Assembly (NCBI GenBank): GCA_050011895.1
Contig: JBEKIF010000058.1
Coordinates: forward strand, 1 to 54,379
From: DATBGO01 sp050011895
GTDB taxonomy: Bacteria; Actinomycetota; Actinomycetes; Streptosporangiales; Streptosporangiaceae
Reading direction: 5' to 3'
DNA: 54,379 nucleotides
The notes beneath the pieces are model-generated. The model was given only the letters and a program-made list of their open reading frames with translations. It was not told where the DNA came from and made no database searches. Both the position numbers and the translations under genes were made by a program. The first letter of the stretch is position 1. Each line of letters starts with the position of its first letter. Positions 8,167 to 16,214 of this stretch are shown here, in pieces.

Positions 8167-9041
8167 ACCTGCCGGGCAGCGGTAGTGGAGAACAGGCCGG
8201 ATGGCCGGACCATCAGGACCAGCACGAGGATCACGAGGCCGAACAACTGGACCAGGTCACTGCCCAGGTAGCCACCGACGTAGTTGAGCAGGACTCCGAG
8301 GATCACGCCGCCCGCTATCGCTCCGGCCGGGCTATCCAGCCCGCCGATCACCGCCGCGGTGAAGCCGAGCACGAAGATCGAGTCCATGCTGTTCGGATAG
8401 AGGAAGGTCGAAGGCGAAACGAGAACCCCAGCCAGGGCGCCGAACAGGCCGGCCAGCGCCCAGCCGAGGGTCAGCACCCGGCCGATCCGGACGCCGAGCA
8501 GCCGCGCTATCCCGGGGCTGAACGCCGTCGCGCGCATCCGCAGGCCCACCGAGGTGTACCTGAAGGTCGCGGCGAGCACCAGGGCAGCCGCGAGGACCGC
8601 CAGCGCGATGAAGACGTCGTTGGGCGAGACACCGAGCCCGAAAGAGCCGACTCTGATCCCGACGACCGAGAAGGCCGGCGGGAATGACCGGTATTGGTCG
8701 CCGTAGATCATCCCGGCCACGCCCTCGATCAGAATCAGCAGCCCGATGGTCACAATGACGGCGTTCAGCGGGGGCTTGCTGGCCACCGGCCGGATGACTA
8801 CCCGCTCGAGGGCTGCACCGAGCGCCAGGCCGGCCACGAGGGCTGCGCCGAAGCCGAGCCAGTAGTTGCCCGTATGGTTGATAACGACCAGCGCGACATA
8901 GGCGGTGAACATCGCCATCCCGCCCTGGGAGTAGTTGAGGATCCTGGTGCCGCGCCAGATCAGCACGAGGGATAGCGCGATGGCGGCGTAGATCATGCCG
9001 ACGCTGATCCCGCCGAGCGTGAACTCAACGAACTCCTGCAT
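8163..9041 (-). CDS. livH: Branched-chain amino-acid-type ABC transporter permease (LivH)
   Basis: A membrane permease of 292 residues, the usual LivH length, with about eight hydrophobic segments. The family hallmarks are GISVGMIYAAIALSLVLIWR at the N-terminus, RILNYSQGGMAMF, and the coupling-loop region TSVGLRMRATAFSPGIARLL, followed by GLDSPAGAIAGGVILG. ATG 9041 has an excellent ribosome-binding site (AAGGGAGGT, 6 bases upstream). The 69-base gap before it, after livF, is the only real gap in the operon and holds a CCCGGGCCCGGG palindrome at 9069-9080. Confidence 0.95.
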   Translation of the reverse strand: MQEFVEFTLGGISVGMIYAAIALSLVLIWRGTRILNYSQGGMAMFTAYVALVVINHTGNYWLGFGAALVAGLALGAALERVVIRPVASKPPLNAVIVTIGLLILIEGVAGMIYGDQYRSFPPAFSVVGIRVGSFGLGVSPNDVFIALAVLAAALVLAATFRYTSVGLRMRATAFSPGIARLLGVRIGRVLTLGWALAGLFGALAGVLVSPSTFLYPNSMDSIFVLGFTAAVIGGLDSPAGAIAGGVILGVLLNYVGGYLGSDLVQLFGLVILVLVLMVRPSGLFSTTAARQV

Positions 9042-9110
9042 CGGCCACCTCCCTTAAAGGCTGTCTTTCCCGGGCCCGGGGAGACCGCGTCTCGCCCATC
9101 TCTCGCACTC

Positions 9111-9830
9111 CTAGAACCCCAGATAGTGACGGCGCAGCGAGACGTCAGTCGCGAGCTCGGCGGCGTCCGCGTCGGCGACGATCTTGCCGAGGTTGAGCAC
9201 GATGCCCCGGTCGGCGATGCTGAGCGCGCTGCGCGCGTTCTGCTCCACCAGCAGGACGGTCAGGCCGGAGTCGTCGCGAAGCTGCTTGACCACGGCCATG
9301 ATCTGCGCGACGATCCGGGGCGCCAGCCCGAGCGACGGCTCGTCGAGCAGCAGTACCTTCGGTGCCGCCATCAGCGCCCTGCCGATCACTAGGATCTGCC
9401 GTTCGCCGCCGGACAGCGTGCCAGCCAGCCGGCGCCGCCGGTCGGCGAGCACCGGGAAACGCTCATAGGCGCCGTCCAGCGCGGCCGCCCGGTCGGCCGC
9501 CGGGCGGATGAGGGCGCCGAGGCGCAGGTTGTCCTCGATGGTGAGCTCGGTGATCACGCCCTGGCCCTCGGGCACATGCGCGACGCCCGCCCGGGCAATC
9601 TCCTCGGGGCGGCGCCTGGCCAGGTTGGTGTTACCGATCACGATGCGCCCGCGGCGCGGCCGGACGAATCCGCTGATCGTCCGGAGCAGCGTCGTCTTGC
9701 CGGCTCCGTTGGCGCCGAGCACCGCGGTGATGGTGGCGGGTTGCACCGAGATGGACAGGTCGTCTAGTACCGGCCCCCCGCCGTACCCGGCCACGATGTT
9801 CTCGATGGCAAGAGCCGCCGCCTCACTCAT
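9111..9830 (-). CDS. livF: Branched-chain amino-acid-type ABC transporter ATP-binding protein (LivF)
   Basis: A cytoplasmic ABC ATPase of 239 residues, standard for LivF. Walker A is GANGAGKTT, the signature is GTLSGGERQILVIGRALM, and Walker B is KVLLLDEPSLGLAP. The family-specific VPEGQGVITELTIEDNL and the C-terminal RRHYLGF are present. Together with LivG it powers the LivH/LivM channel. Its ATG lies inside the last codons of livG (8-base overlap), so the two ATPases are translationally coupled. Confidence 0.96.
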   Translation of the reverse strand: MSEAAALAIENIVAGYGGGPVLDDLSISVQPATITAVLGANGAGKTTLLRTISGFVRPRRGRIVIGNTNLARRRPEEIARAGVAHVPEGQGVITELTIEDNLRLGALIRPAADRAAALDGAYERFPVLADRRRRLAGTLSGGERQILVIGRALMAAPKVLLLDEPSLGLAPRIVAQIMAVVKQLRDDSGLTVLLVEQNARSALSIADRGIVLNLGKIVADADAAELATDVSLRRHYLGF

Positions 9831-10719
9831 CGCCGGCCTCAGCGGGCATGGCGTCCCGGCCGTCCGCCGCGTCCTGGCCGGAGCCCGGGCCGGGCCCGGC
9901 GGACGGGCCGGGCGCGGCGGACGGGCCGGGCGCGGCGGACGGGCCGGGCGGCGCTTCGGGTTCCAGGCCGAGGTAGGCGGCGGTGACGGCCGGGTCAGCC
10001 TGGACCTGCCCGGGGGTGCCGACGGCGATCACCTTCCCGAAGTCCAGCACCGTGATCGTCTTGCAGATCGACATCATCAGGTCCATCCGGTGCTCGATGA
10101 CGACCACGCTGGCCTCGGCCGCCAGGTTCCCGATCAGGTCCCCGAGCTCGGGCAGCTCGGCTTCGGACAGCCCGCTGGCAGGCTCGTCGAGGAGCAGCAC
10201 CCGCGGCCGGGCGACAAGCACGCGGGCCAGCGCTACTCGCTTGCGCAAGCCGTAGGACAGCGTGTCGGGCATGCTGCTGGCGAGGTCCGCCGCGCCAACC
10301 TGATCCAGTGTCTGCAACGCCCGTTCCCGGAGCATCCGCTCGTCCTTGTCCGACCACGGCAGCCCGAACAGCGCGGACCAGAATCCGGCGCGCGCCTGGC
10401 TGGTGGCACCGATCATCACATTCTCGACCACAGACAGCCCGCCGAAGAGGCCGACGCCCTGCAGCGTGCGGGCGATACCGAGATGGGCCAGCCGGTGCGG
10501 CCGGAGGCCCGCCAGCTCCCGGCCGTCAAAGTGGATCGTGCCGGCTTCGGGCTTGACGAAACCGCACATCACATTGAGCAGAGTGGTCTTGCCCGCCCCG
10601 TTCGGCCCGATGATCCCGGTTACCTGCCGCGGAGCCGCAGTGAGCGAAACGTTGTCGAGCGCCGTGAGGCCGCCGAAACGGACAGTGATCCCTTGGACGT
10701 CCAATGAACCATCATTCAT
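9823..10719 (-). CDS. livG: Branched-chain amino-acid-type ABC transporter ATP-binding protein (LivG)
   Basis: A 298-residue ABC ATPase and first gene of the liv operon. Walker A is GPNGAGKTTLLNV, the signature-like segment is LSYGLRKRVALARVLV, and Walker B is RVLLLDEPASGLSEAE, with a following EHRMDLMMSIC switch region. LivG is normally about 255 residues. The extra 40 residues are a C-terminal tail of GPSAAP repeats ending in an acidic stretch, built from an 18-bp tandem repeat in the DNA. The tail follows the usual AYLGLE ending and is probably dispensable for ATP hydrolysis. Confidence 0.95.
   Translation of the reverse strand: MNDGSLDVQGITVRFGGLTALDNVSLTAAPRQVTGIIGPNGAGKTTLLNVMCGFVKPEAGTIHFDGRELAGLRPHRLAHLGIARTLQGVGLFGGLSVVENVMIGATSQARAGFWSALFGLPWSDKDERMLRERALQTLDQVGAADLASSMPDTLSYGLRKRVALARVLVARPRVLLLDEPASGLSEAELPELGDLIGNLAAEASVVVIEHRMDLMMSICKTITVLDFGKVIAVGTPGQVQADPAVTAAYLGLEPEAPPGPSAAPGPSAAPGPSAGPGPGSGQDAADGRDAMPAEAGDE
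9901..9951. repeat. 18-bp in-frame tandem repeat in the livG tail
   Basis: Two full copies (9901-9918 and 9919-9936) and a 15-base partial third copy share the core GGACGGGCCGGGCGCGGC. The unit is six codons, so copy-number change would lengthen the Gly-Pro-Ser-Ala tail without breaking the frame. Confidence 0.9.
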
Positions 10720-11007
10720 CGGGTGATCCCTTGCTCCGGGACGCTGAGCTACCGCGTGGTGAAGCTAGATTCAGGGCATCCGCATACTGATGGCAACCTT
10801 CAACCGCATTCGTGGCCAAACCGAGACCAGCGGTAACCAGCCAGGAAGCTGACTGCCGGTTAACCGCCTCCTTGTCGGCGTGCTGGCCCGGCACCCTGAC
10901 GGCGGGCCTGCTGACCGCCGAACCGCGATCCGGCGCGCTAGCCAGGGCGGCCCGTCGGCTCCGTAGGTATCCTCGACAATCATGGCAACGCTCAGCGCAT
11001 CGTCGGC
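10720..11007. other. Divergent intergenic region between livG and the sirtuin gene
   Basis: This 288-base region must carry the promoters of the liv operon (minus) and the sirtuin gene (plus). It holds a 10-bp palindrome CGGTTAACCG at 10857-10866 and a related CGGTAACC 27 bases away at 10831-10838, which could be paired operator sites. No convincing -35/-10 pair and no coding sequence was seen. Confidence 0.35.
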
Positions 11008-11787
11008 ATGCAGCAGGACATAACGGGAACCATGCCGTCCGGGCCCCCGCCATGGGCACGCGGTGTCAGCCGTCTCACGGTGCTGACCGGTGCCGGAGTG
11101 TCGACGGACTCCGGCATTCCTGACTTCCGTGGACCGCAGGGCCTGTGGACGCGCAACCCGGGCGCCGAGAAGCTGTCCAGCTACCAGGCCTACATGGCTG
11201 ATCCTGCCCTGCGGCGCCGCTCCTGGCAGGCGAGGCTGGCGCATCCGGCCTGGACAGCCGAGCCCAACGCGGCACACCTCGCGCTTGCCGCGCTCGCCCG
11301 CTCCGGCATCGACACCCGCGTGGTCACCCAGAACATCGACGGCCTCCACCTGCGCGCAGGCACTCCGCCCGAGCGCGTGGTCGAGCTGCACGGAACGATG
11401 TTCGGCGCGATCTGTACCGGCTGCGGTGACCGAACGGCCATGGCCGAGGCGCTGGCCCGGGTGCGGTCCGGCGAGGACGACCCGCCGTGCGTGCAGTGCG
11501 GCGGGATTCTCAAGTCGGCGACGGTCATGTTCGGCCAGAAGCTGGAGCCCCGCGTCTACCAGCGGGCCGCCATCGCAGCCGCGAGATGCGACCTGCTGAT
11601 CGTGGTCGGCAGCACGCTCACGGTCGAGCCCGCCGCCTCGCTCTGCGCGATAGCCGTCCGGGCCCGCGCGCGTCTGGTCATTGTTAACCACGAGCCCACC
11701 CCCTACGACGAGACCGCCACCGCAGTCATCCGCGACCCCATCGGCACTGCCCTGCCGCGCATCGCCGAACAGCTGCTCATGCCATAG
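11008..11787 (+). CDS. cobB: NAD-dependent protein deacylase (Sir2 family)
   Basis: A sirtuin of up to 259 residues that removes acyl groups from lysines using NAD+. The NAD-binding motif GAGVSTDSGIPDFRG is near residue 29, the catalytic segment is TQNIDGLH with the His of VVELHGTMF, and the structural zinc is held by CTGC and CVQC. The Rossmann part (LLIVVGSTLTVEPAA) and the C-terminal strand LVIVNHEPTPYD complete the fold. ATG 11032 is an alternative start that would trim eight residues. Substrates are unknown; sirtuins often deacetylate acyl-CoA synthetases, and a ligase lies 6 kb away, but no direct link is visible. Confidence 0.93.
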   Translation: MQQDITGTMPSGPPPWARGVSRLTVLTGAGVSTDSGIPDFRGPQGLWTRNPGAEKLSSYQAYMADPALRRRSWQARLAHPAWTAEPNAAHLALAALARSGIDTRVVTQNIDGLHLRAGTPPERVVELHGTMFGAICTGCGDRTAMAEALARVRSGEDDPPCVQCGGILKSATVMFGQKLEPRVYQRAAIAAARCDLLIVVGSTLTVEPAASLCAIAVRARARLVIVNHEPTPYDETATAVIRDPIGTALPRIAEQLLMP

Positions 11788-11883
11788 CGTCGCCAGCCGT
11801 CCCAGACGGCCCGGGCAGCCGGCTGCCGGGGCATGCCATTCTTGAACACGGTGGCTATGTCGGACATGGCTGGAGGAACGAAG

Positions 11884-13887
11884 ATGTTCGCCGCGCACCC
11901 GCTGCCGATGTCAGGGCTGGGGTTCACGACCGCGGTACTGGTCACGGGCATCGCGCTGGTGATCGGGCTGGCCTGGGCTTCGAGTCGGCTGCTCGGCCTG
12001 CCGGTCGGCACGATCCGGGCGCTGATCGCCGGGCTGCTCGGAGTCGCCGCTGCAGAGGCATTCGGCAGGTCCCTCCATCCGGCCCAGGACGGGCACCTGA
12101 TCGTGTTCGTCACCGTCTCGCTGGGCGTACCGGTGATCGTCGCCATGATCTTCATCGTGATAGCCGAGGCGCTGGTCCCGAGGGGCAGCGGACCCGGTCC
12201 CTTGGAGATGATCCGGGCGCTCCGGCGCCGGCTGACCCGGGCCCGACGGTATTCCCAGATCAGCCGCATCGCCGTGCGCCACGGGCTTGGGCCCTATCTC
12301 CGCGGCCGACCGCTGGCCGACGGCGACACTAGCGGGGGCTCGCGGCTGGCCTCCTCGGTGAGGCAGGCGCTTGAAGACGGCGGAGTCACTTTCGTCAAGC
12401 TCGGCCAGCTGTTGTCCACCCGGCGTGACTTGCTTCCGGCCGAATTCATCGCTGAGCTTTCGCGGTTGCAAGACCACGTCCCGCCGGCTAGGTGGGAACA
12501 GATCGAGCCGATCCTCAGCGAGTCATTCGGCGCGCCGCCCGGCGAGGTCTTCACGGAGCTATCCCGTCAGCCGGTGGCTGCCGCATCCATTGCCCAGGTT
12601 TACCGGGCGCGTCTGCGCTGTGATGGCGCCAGCTCGGAGGTGGCCGTCAAGGTGCGGCGCCCCGGGATCGAGCCGGCCGTGGAGCGCGACCTGGACATCG
12701 TGCTGCGGCTTGCCGCAACGCTCGAGGAGCGCACTCGCTGGGCGCGCTCGCTTGGTGTTGTCGCCTTGGCGCAGGGATTCGCGGCCGCCATCCGTGAGGA
12801 ACTCGATTTCCGCGTGGAAGCACGCAACACCGCGGCGGTGGCCGCCGCCTGGTCAGCCGACCAGCACTCCGGCACGCACGGCGTTCCGATCGTGGTGCCT
12901 AACGTGCGGGAGCAGTACTGCACTCGCCAGGTCCTGGTCACCGAATGGCTGAGTGGAGTCAACCTGGGTGCCGCCGGTCCCGTGGTGGAGCAGCTAGGTC
13001 TGGAACGGGCCGAACTTGCCCGGTCAATGATCCGCTGCCTGCTACGGCAGATCATCGTGGACGGGATCTTCCACGCCGACCCGCACCCGGGAAACATCCT
13101 GTTGCTCGCCGATGGCAGGCTCGCCCTGCTCGACCTCGGCTCGGTCGGCCGTCTCGACGGGCAGTTCCAGTTCGCGCTGCAGAACCTGCTGCTCGCAATC
13201 GGCCGCGGGGACCCAGCCGCGCTTTGCGACGCCCTGCTCGATCTGGTGGCCCGGCCCGACGACATCGACGAGCAACGGCTGGAGCGCGCACTCGGCCAGT
13301 TCCTGGCGCTGCACCTCGCGGGCGGCGCGGCGACTGGCAACGAGATGTTCGCTGACCTGTTCCGGCTGGTCTCCCGCTTCGAGCTCGGCGTCCCGCCAGA
13401 GATAGCGGCGGTGTTCCGGGCTCTCGCCACGCTGGAGGGCACGCTGACCCAGCTCGCGCCCGGGTTCGACATCGTGACCGAGGCCCGGGAGTTCGCCAGC
13501 ATTCACATCGCCGAGCGATGGACGCCCGAGGCGGTCCGCAAGACAGCCACCGACGAACTGCTCGCGCTGCTGCCGGTGGTGCGCAGGCTCCCGCGCCGCA
13601 TCGAGCGCATTACCAGCGCACTGGAGCAAGGCAGGCTCAGCCTGAACGTGCGCCTATTCGCCGACGAGCGCGACCGCGAGGTGGTCACCGGCCTGGTGCA
13701 CCTGGCCCTCCTGACCTTCCTCGGCGCGGCCATCGGCATAATCGCCGTGCTGCTGCTCGGCACCCACGGGGGCCCGACGATCACCCCTACGGTCAGCCTG
13801 TTCCAGGTGATTGGCTACAACCTGATCGTGGTCAGCAGCGTGCTCATCTTGCGCGTCCTGTTCAGGATCTTCACGCCCGGGCGCTGA
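11884..13887 (+). CDS. ABC1/AarF/UbiB-type atypical kinase, membrane protein
   Basis: The protein has 667 residues. Two or three hydrophobic segments lie in the first 100 residues, then comes the UbiB-like kinase fold. Its motifs are VKLGQLLSTRRDLLP (the KxGQ motif), AAASIAQVYRARL, the Lys-containing VAVKVRRPG, FHADPHPGNIL (catalytic loop) and LALLDLGSVGRL (the metal-binding Asp). Two C-terminal hydrophobic helices end the protein. Family members support isoprenoid-quinone or lipid metabolism; the substrate here is unknown. The start chosen is ATG 11884 with GGAGG 8 bases upstream, rather than the in-frame ATG at 11833. The last 17 bases overlap the AraC remnant on the other strand. Confidence 0.9.
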   Translation: MFAAHPLPMSGLGFTTAVLVTGIALVIGLAWASSRLLGLPVGTIRALIAGLLGVAAAEAFGRSLHPAQDGHLIVFVTVSLGVPVIVAMIFIVIAEALVPRGSGPGPLEMIRALRRRLTRARRYSQISRIAVRHGLGPYLRGRPLADGDTSGGSRLASSVRQALEDGGVTFVKLGQLLSTRRDLLPAEFIAELSRLQDHVPPARWEQIEPILSESFGAPPGEVFTELSRQPVAAASIAQVYRARLRCDGASSEVAVKVRRPGIEPAVERDLDIVLRLAATLEERTRWARSLGVVALAQGFAAAIREELDFRVEARNTAAVAAAWSADQHSGTHGVPIVVPNVREQYCTRQVLVTEWLSGVNLGAAGPVVEQLGLERAELARSMIRCLLRQIIVDGIFHADPHPGNILLLADGRLALLDLGSVGRLDGQFQFALQNLLLAIGRGDPAALCDALLDLVARPDDIDEQRLERALGQFLALHLAGGAATGNEMFADLFRLVSRFELGVPPEIAAVFRALATLEGTLTQLAPGFDIVTEAREFASIHIAERWTPEAVRKTATDELLALLPVVRRLPRRIERITSALEQGRLSLNVRLFADERDREVVTGLVHLALLTFLGAAIGIIAVLLLGTHGGPTITPTVSLFQVIGYNLIVVSSVLILRVLFRIFTPGR

Positions 13888-13968
13888 CCGCGCGCTGCTC
13901 GCCGCCTGGCGTGATGCCGTAGTAACGGCTGAACCAGCGCGTGAGTGAGTCTGGTCGCCGAAACCGGC
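13871..13968 (-). pseudogene. Remnant of an AraC-family regulator C-terminus
   Basis: Read on the minus strand, this stretch encodes AGFGDQTH. After a one-base slip it continues RWFSRYYGITPGGEQ and ends at TGA (13871-13873). That is the last helix region of an AraC/XylS HTH, usually of the form AGFxDQSHLTRWFRRxYGxTPG. About one base is missing at the His codon, so the frame is broken. Upstream sequence stops abruptly at the 16-bp tandem repeats beginning at 13969. Only about 30 codons survive, and the fragment overlaps the 3' end of the kinase gene. This is a decayed gene end, not a functional gene. Confidence 0.7.
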
Positions 13969-14014
13969 CTGCACCGCCTACTACCTGCACCGCCTACTAC
14001 CTGCACCGCCTACT
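13969..14014. repeat. 16-bp tandem repeat between AraC remnant and HNH gene
   Basis: Two full copies of CTGCACCGCCTACTAC (13969-13984 and 13985-14000) and a 14-base third copy (14001-14014) lie head to tail. The third copy contains the stop codon of the HNH gene. The array begins exactly where the AraC homology ends, so it may mark the deletion end point. Confidence 0.9.
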
Positions 14015-15923
14015 CGTCGGGGTAGTGGCCGGGTGTTGTGATGTAGCTGCGGCCGTGCGGGAGTGTCCAGCTGAGGGTTCCGGGGGCGGTCTGGGCGAGC
14101 TGCCAGCCCTGGGCCTGTTTGGTCTGGTGATGGCGGCGGCACAGCGGCGAAAGGTTGCATTCGCAGGTCCTGCCGTCGTTCTCATAGGCGATGGTGTGGT
14201 CGTCGTCACAGCGGACGGCTTGCCGCCGGCAGCCAGGGAAGCAACACGCTCGGTCCCGGATCTTGATCAGGTGCCGCAGCGCCCGGGACGGCCGGTAGCC
14301 AGGCGTTTCCCGCAAGTGGGCGCAGGTCCCGGTCGCCAGCCAGCGGATCGTGATCCCCGACAGCCACCCCGACCGCCCGGGACCCGGCGGGCCAGAGCCC
14401 GGCGCGCCAGAGCCCGGCCGGCCGGAGCCCGGCGGACCGGGGCCGGCCCGGGCGCAGCCGTGCCCGATGGCCCGCCCGTCCGGGCTGGTCAGCGTCACGC
14501 ACCAGCGGGCACCTGGCCGGGCGGCGAGCAGCCGGGCCAGATCACGGCAGGTCCAGGCGTCCAGCGGGCCCAGGCCCGCGGCTTCACCGGGCTGGTCGGT
14601 CTGGCCCAGCCAAGCGGCCAGCGGCATCGTCAAGTTCACCGAGCCGCCCAGCCCGGCCGGCCAGCAGCCCGCCCCGCCGTCACCCGGACCCGCGCCACCC
14701 GGACCCGCGCCACCCGGACCCGCGCCGCCACGGACGGCGCCGCCAGCGCCCGGCCCGCTAGCGCCCGGCCCGCCAGCGCCCGGCCCGCCAGCGCCCGGCC
14801 TGGCAGCCTCGGCGCGGCCCGGACCGGTACCGCCCCCGCCCCAGCCTCCGGCACCGCAGCCGGGGCCGGAGGCTGGAACACCCCGATCATCGGACGCGGC
14901 CGGCCCGGGCGCGGCCGACTCGGGCAGCAGGGTCTCCGGGCCCCGGCCGGCCAGCAGCGCGGTGAACACCCCCGCACGCAGCCGCTCCAAGGTCCCCGCC
15001 GCACCGTGCTCCTTCAGCCACCGGGCCAGCGCATCAACCCGCTGATCCGCGGCGATCACCTCAGCCGGCGGCAGATCCCGGCCGGCCAGCGCACCAGTCC
15101 CCGACGACTCGGTCCACGCCTCCACCCGCGCGTCCTTCTGCGCCTTCTCCCGCCGCCGGATCGCGGCCCGCGGATCAACCGCCAGCACCGCCCGGCGGCA
15201 CGCCGCCCGCAACTGCCCGGTCGTCTGCCCCGGCGCCGCCGGCAGCACCCGCTCCTCCACCGCCGCCGCCGCATCATCATCGAGCACGCACGTCTCATCG
15301 GCGATCACCGCCGCCCGCGGCCCGTCGATCCGGCCCGCCGCCAAGGCCGCCGCTGTCCCCGGCAGCCGCGCCAGGCCGGCCGCCAGGCCCGTCACCCGGG
15401 ATGCGGCCCGCCCGGTCAGCGTCAGCGCCGCAGCGATCTCCTCATCAAAGCGCCCGTCATCCCCCGGTTCCCGTCCCTCCGGCCCCGCGGCCCCCCGGCG
15501 GCCCGCCAGGACACTGACCGCAGCCAGCTCACCCGCCATCGCCCACGACGCCAGCCGCCGCCACCCGCACAACACCCCCACAACCTCATCATCGTCCAGG
15601 GCACCCAGCCCGTCGGCCCACGCCCGAGCGGCGAACTCGGCCAGCACCGGCCCAGGAACCAGCCGGTCAGCCGCCCCGCCCGCCGCGAACCCCGCCCCCA
15701 CCGCGCCACGCTCACCGTGAGTAAACCCCGCCGCCAGCGCCTCGGCCACCACCTCGCCGCCCGGACCGTCCGGCAGCCTACGGCCGATCCCCGTGCTCAG
15801 CCCGGCCAGCCACGACTCCGGCCACCGCGGCCAGCAGGGCTCCCCGCCCAAACCCGCGCCGCGGCGCCCGGGCTCCCCCGGCCGCCGGCCACCACCAGCC
15901 GGCGGCGGATTCGGATCGCCCAT
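14010..15923 (-). CDS. DUF222 domain protein with C-terminal HNH nuclease motif (13E12-repeat family)
   Basis: The protein has 637 residues. An N-terminal DUF222 helical domain covers roughly residues 60-330 (LTGRAASRVTGLAAGLARL, AVIADETCVLDDDAA). A long Gly/Pro/Ala linker follows from about 345 to 420. The C-terminus has a treble-clef HNH with CCFPGCRR, DDDHTIAYENDGRT and NLSPLCRRHHQTKQ. Such genes are abundant in actinobacterial genomes and are often mobile or multicopy; the biological role is not settled. The first His of the motif lies in the D-H-T triplet. The start is firm: ATG 15923 has GAGGAGG 4 bases upstream. Confidence 0.9.
   Translation of the reverse strand: MGDPNPPPAGGGRRPGEPGRRGAGLGGEPCWPRWPESWLAGLSTGIGRRLPDGPGGEVVAEALAAGFTHGERGAVGAGFAAGGAADRLVPGPVLAEFAARAWADGLGALDDDEVVGVLCGWRRLASWAMAGELAAVSVLAGRRGAAGPEGREPGDDGRFDEEIAAALTLTGRAASRVTGLAAGLARLPGTAAALAAGRIDGPRAAVIADETCVLDDDAAAAVEERVLPAAPGQTTGQLRAACRRAVLAVDPRAAIRRREKAQKDARVEAWTESSGTGALAGRDLPPAEVIAADQRVDALARWLKEHGAAGTLERLRAGVFTALLAGRGPETLLPESAAPGPAASDDRGVPASGPGCGAGGWGGGGTGPGRAEAARPGAGGPGAGGPGASGPGAGGAVRGGAGPGGAGPGGAGPGDGGAGCWPAGLGGSVNLTMPLAAWLGQTDQPGEAAGLGPLDAWTCRDLARLLAARPGARWCVTLTSPDGRAIGHGCARAGPGPPGSGRPGSGAPGSGPPGPGRSGWLSGITIRWLATGTCAHLRETPGYRPSRALRHLIKIRDRACCFPGCRRQAVRCDDDHTIAYENDGRTCECNLSPLCRRHHQTKQAQGWQLAQTAPGTLSWTLPHGRSYITTPGHYPDE
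14681..14800. repeat. 15-bp in-frame tandem repeats in the HNH-protein linker
   Basis: Three copies of CACCCGGACCCGCGC (14681-14725) are followed, after a short break, by about four copies of CAGCGCCCGGCCCGC (14744-14800). Each unit is five codons and encodes Gly-Pro-Gly-Ala-Gly-type linker, so length can vary without frameshift. Confidence 0.9.
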
Positions 15924-16062
15924 CTGACCTCCTCACCGCGACTGTCAGCCTCCTGCAGCAGTTCTTCGAACATGTTATCGACGCCCGCTGACATTCCAGG
16001 CGTGCTTCCGAGCCAGCACCGAAACCCGTTAAAGGATCTCGACAATCACCCCGCGGGCGCGG

Positions 16063-16163
16063 CCTGGTATCCCGCTCACCAGCGCGCCCATCCGTGCGGC
16101 AGCACAGGCGACGCTTCCTGGTAGCCGGCTCACCAGCGGGCCCATGAGTGCGTCAGCACGGCA
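16063..16163. repeat. Imperfect 47-bp direct repeats upstream of the D-amino-acid oxidase
   Basis: 16063-16109 and 16117-16163 share a long imperfect direct repeat at a 54-base period. Both start CCTGGTA and both contain GCTCACCAGCG and CCCAT, then GCGxCAGCAC. They occupy the 291-base region between the HNH gene and the oxidase. The region codes for nothing recognisable and could be regulatory or a decayed duplication. Confidence 0.75.
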
Positions 16164-16214
16164 AGCCGGAAACCAGGCCGCCCGGATGGCCGGGCACCGC
16201 GCTACGGTCGGAGG

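Noticed and set aside
5915..8271. Large plus-strand open frames opposite livK and livM
   Set aside because: They are Asp/Arg/Gln-rich shadows of the transporter genes, with no homology or start signals.
2611..10719. One single operon from livG to the lyase gene
   Set aside because: A perfect 13-bp hairpin after livK and a palindromic site before tetR point to two transcription units.
11796..11832. Hairpins between the sirtuin and kinase genes (GCCGTC/GACGGC and GGCAGCCGGCTGCC)
   Set aside because: Stems of 6-7 bp with no other support are expected by chance at this GC content.
13941..16124. Long plus-strand open frame opposite the HNH gene
   Set aside because: The Arg/Pro-rich translation is typical of an antisense frame in GC-rich DNA, and the HNH gene has clear motifs and a ribosome-binding site.
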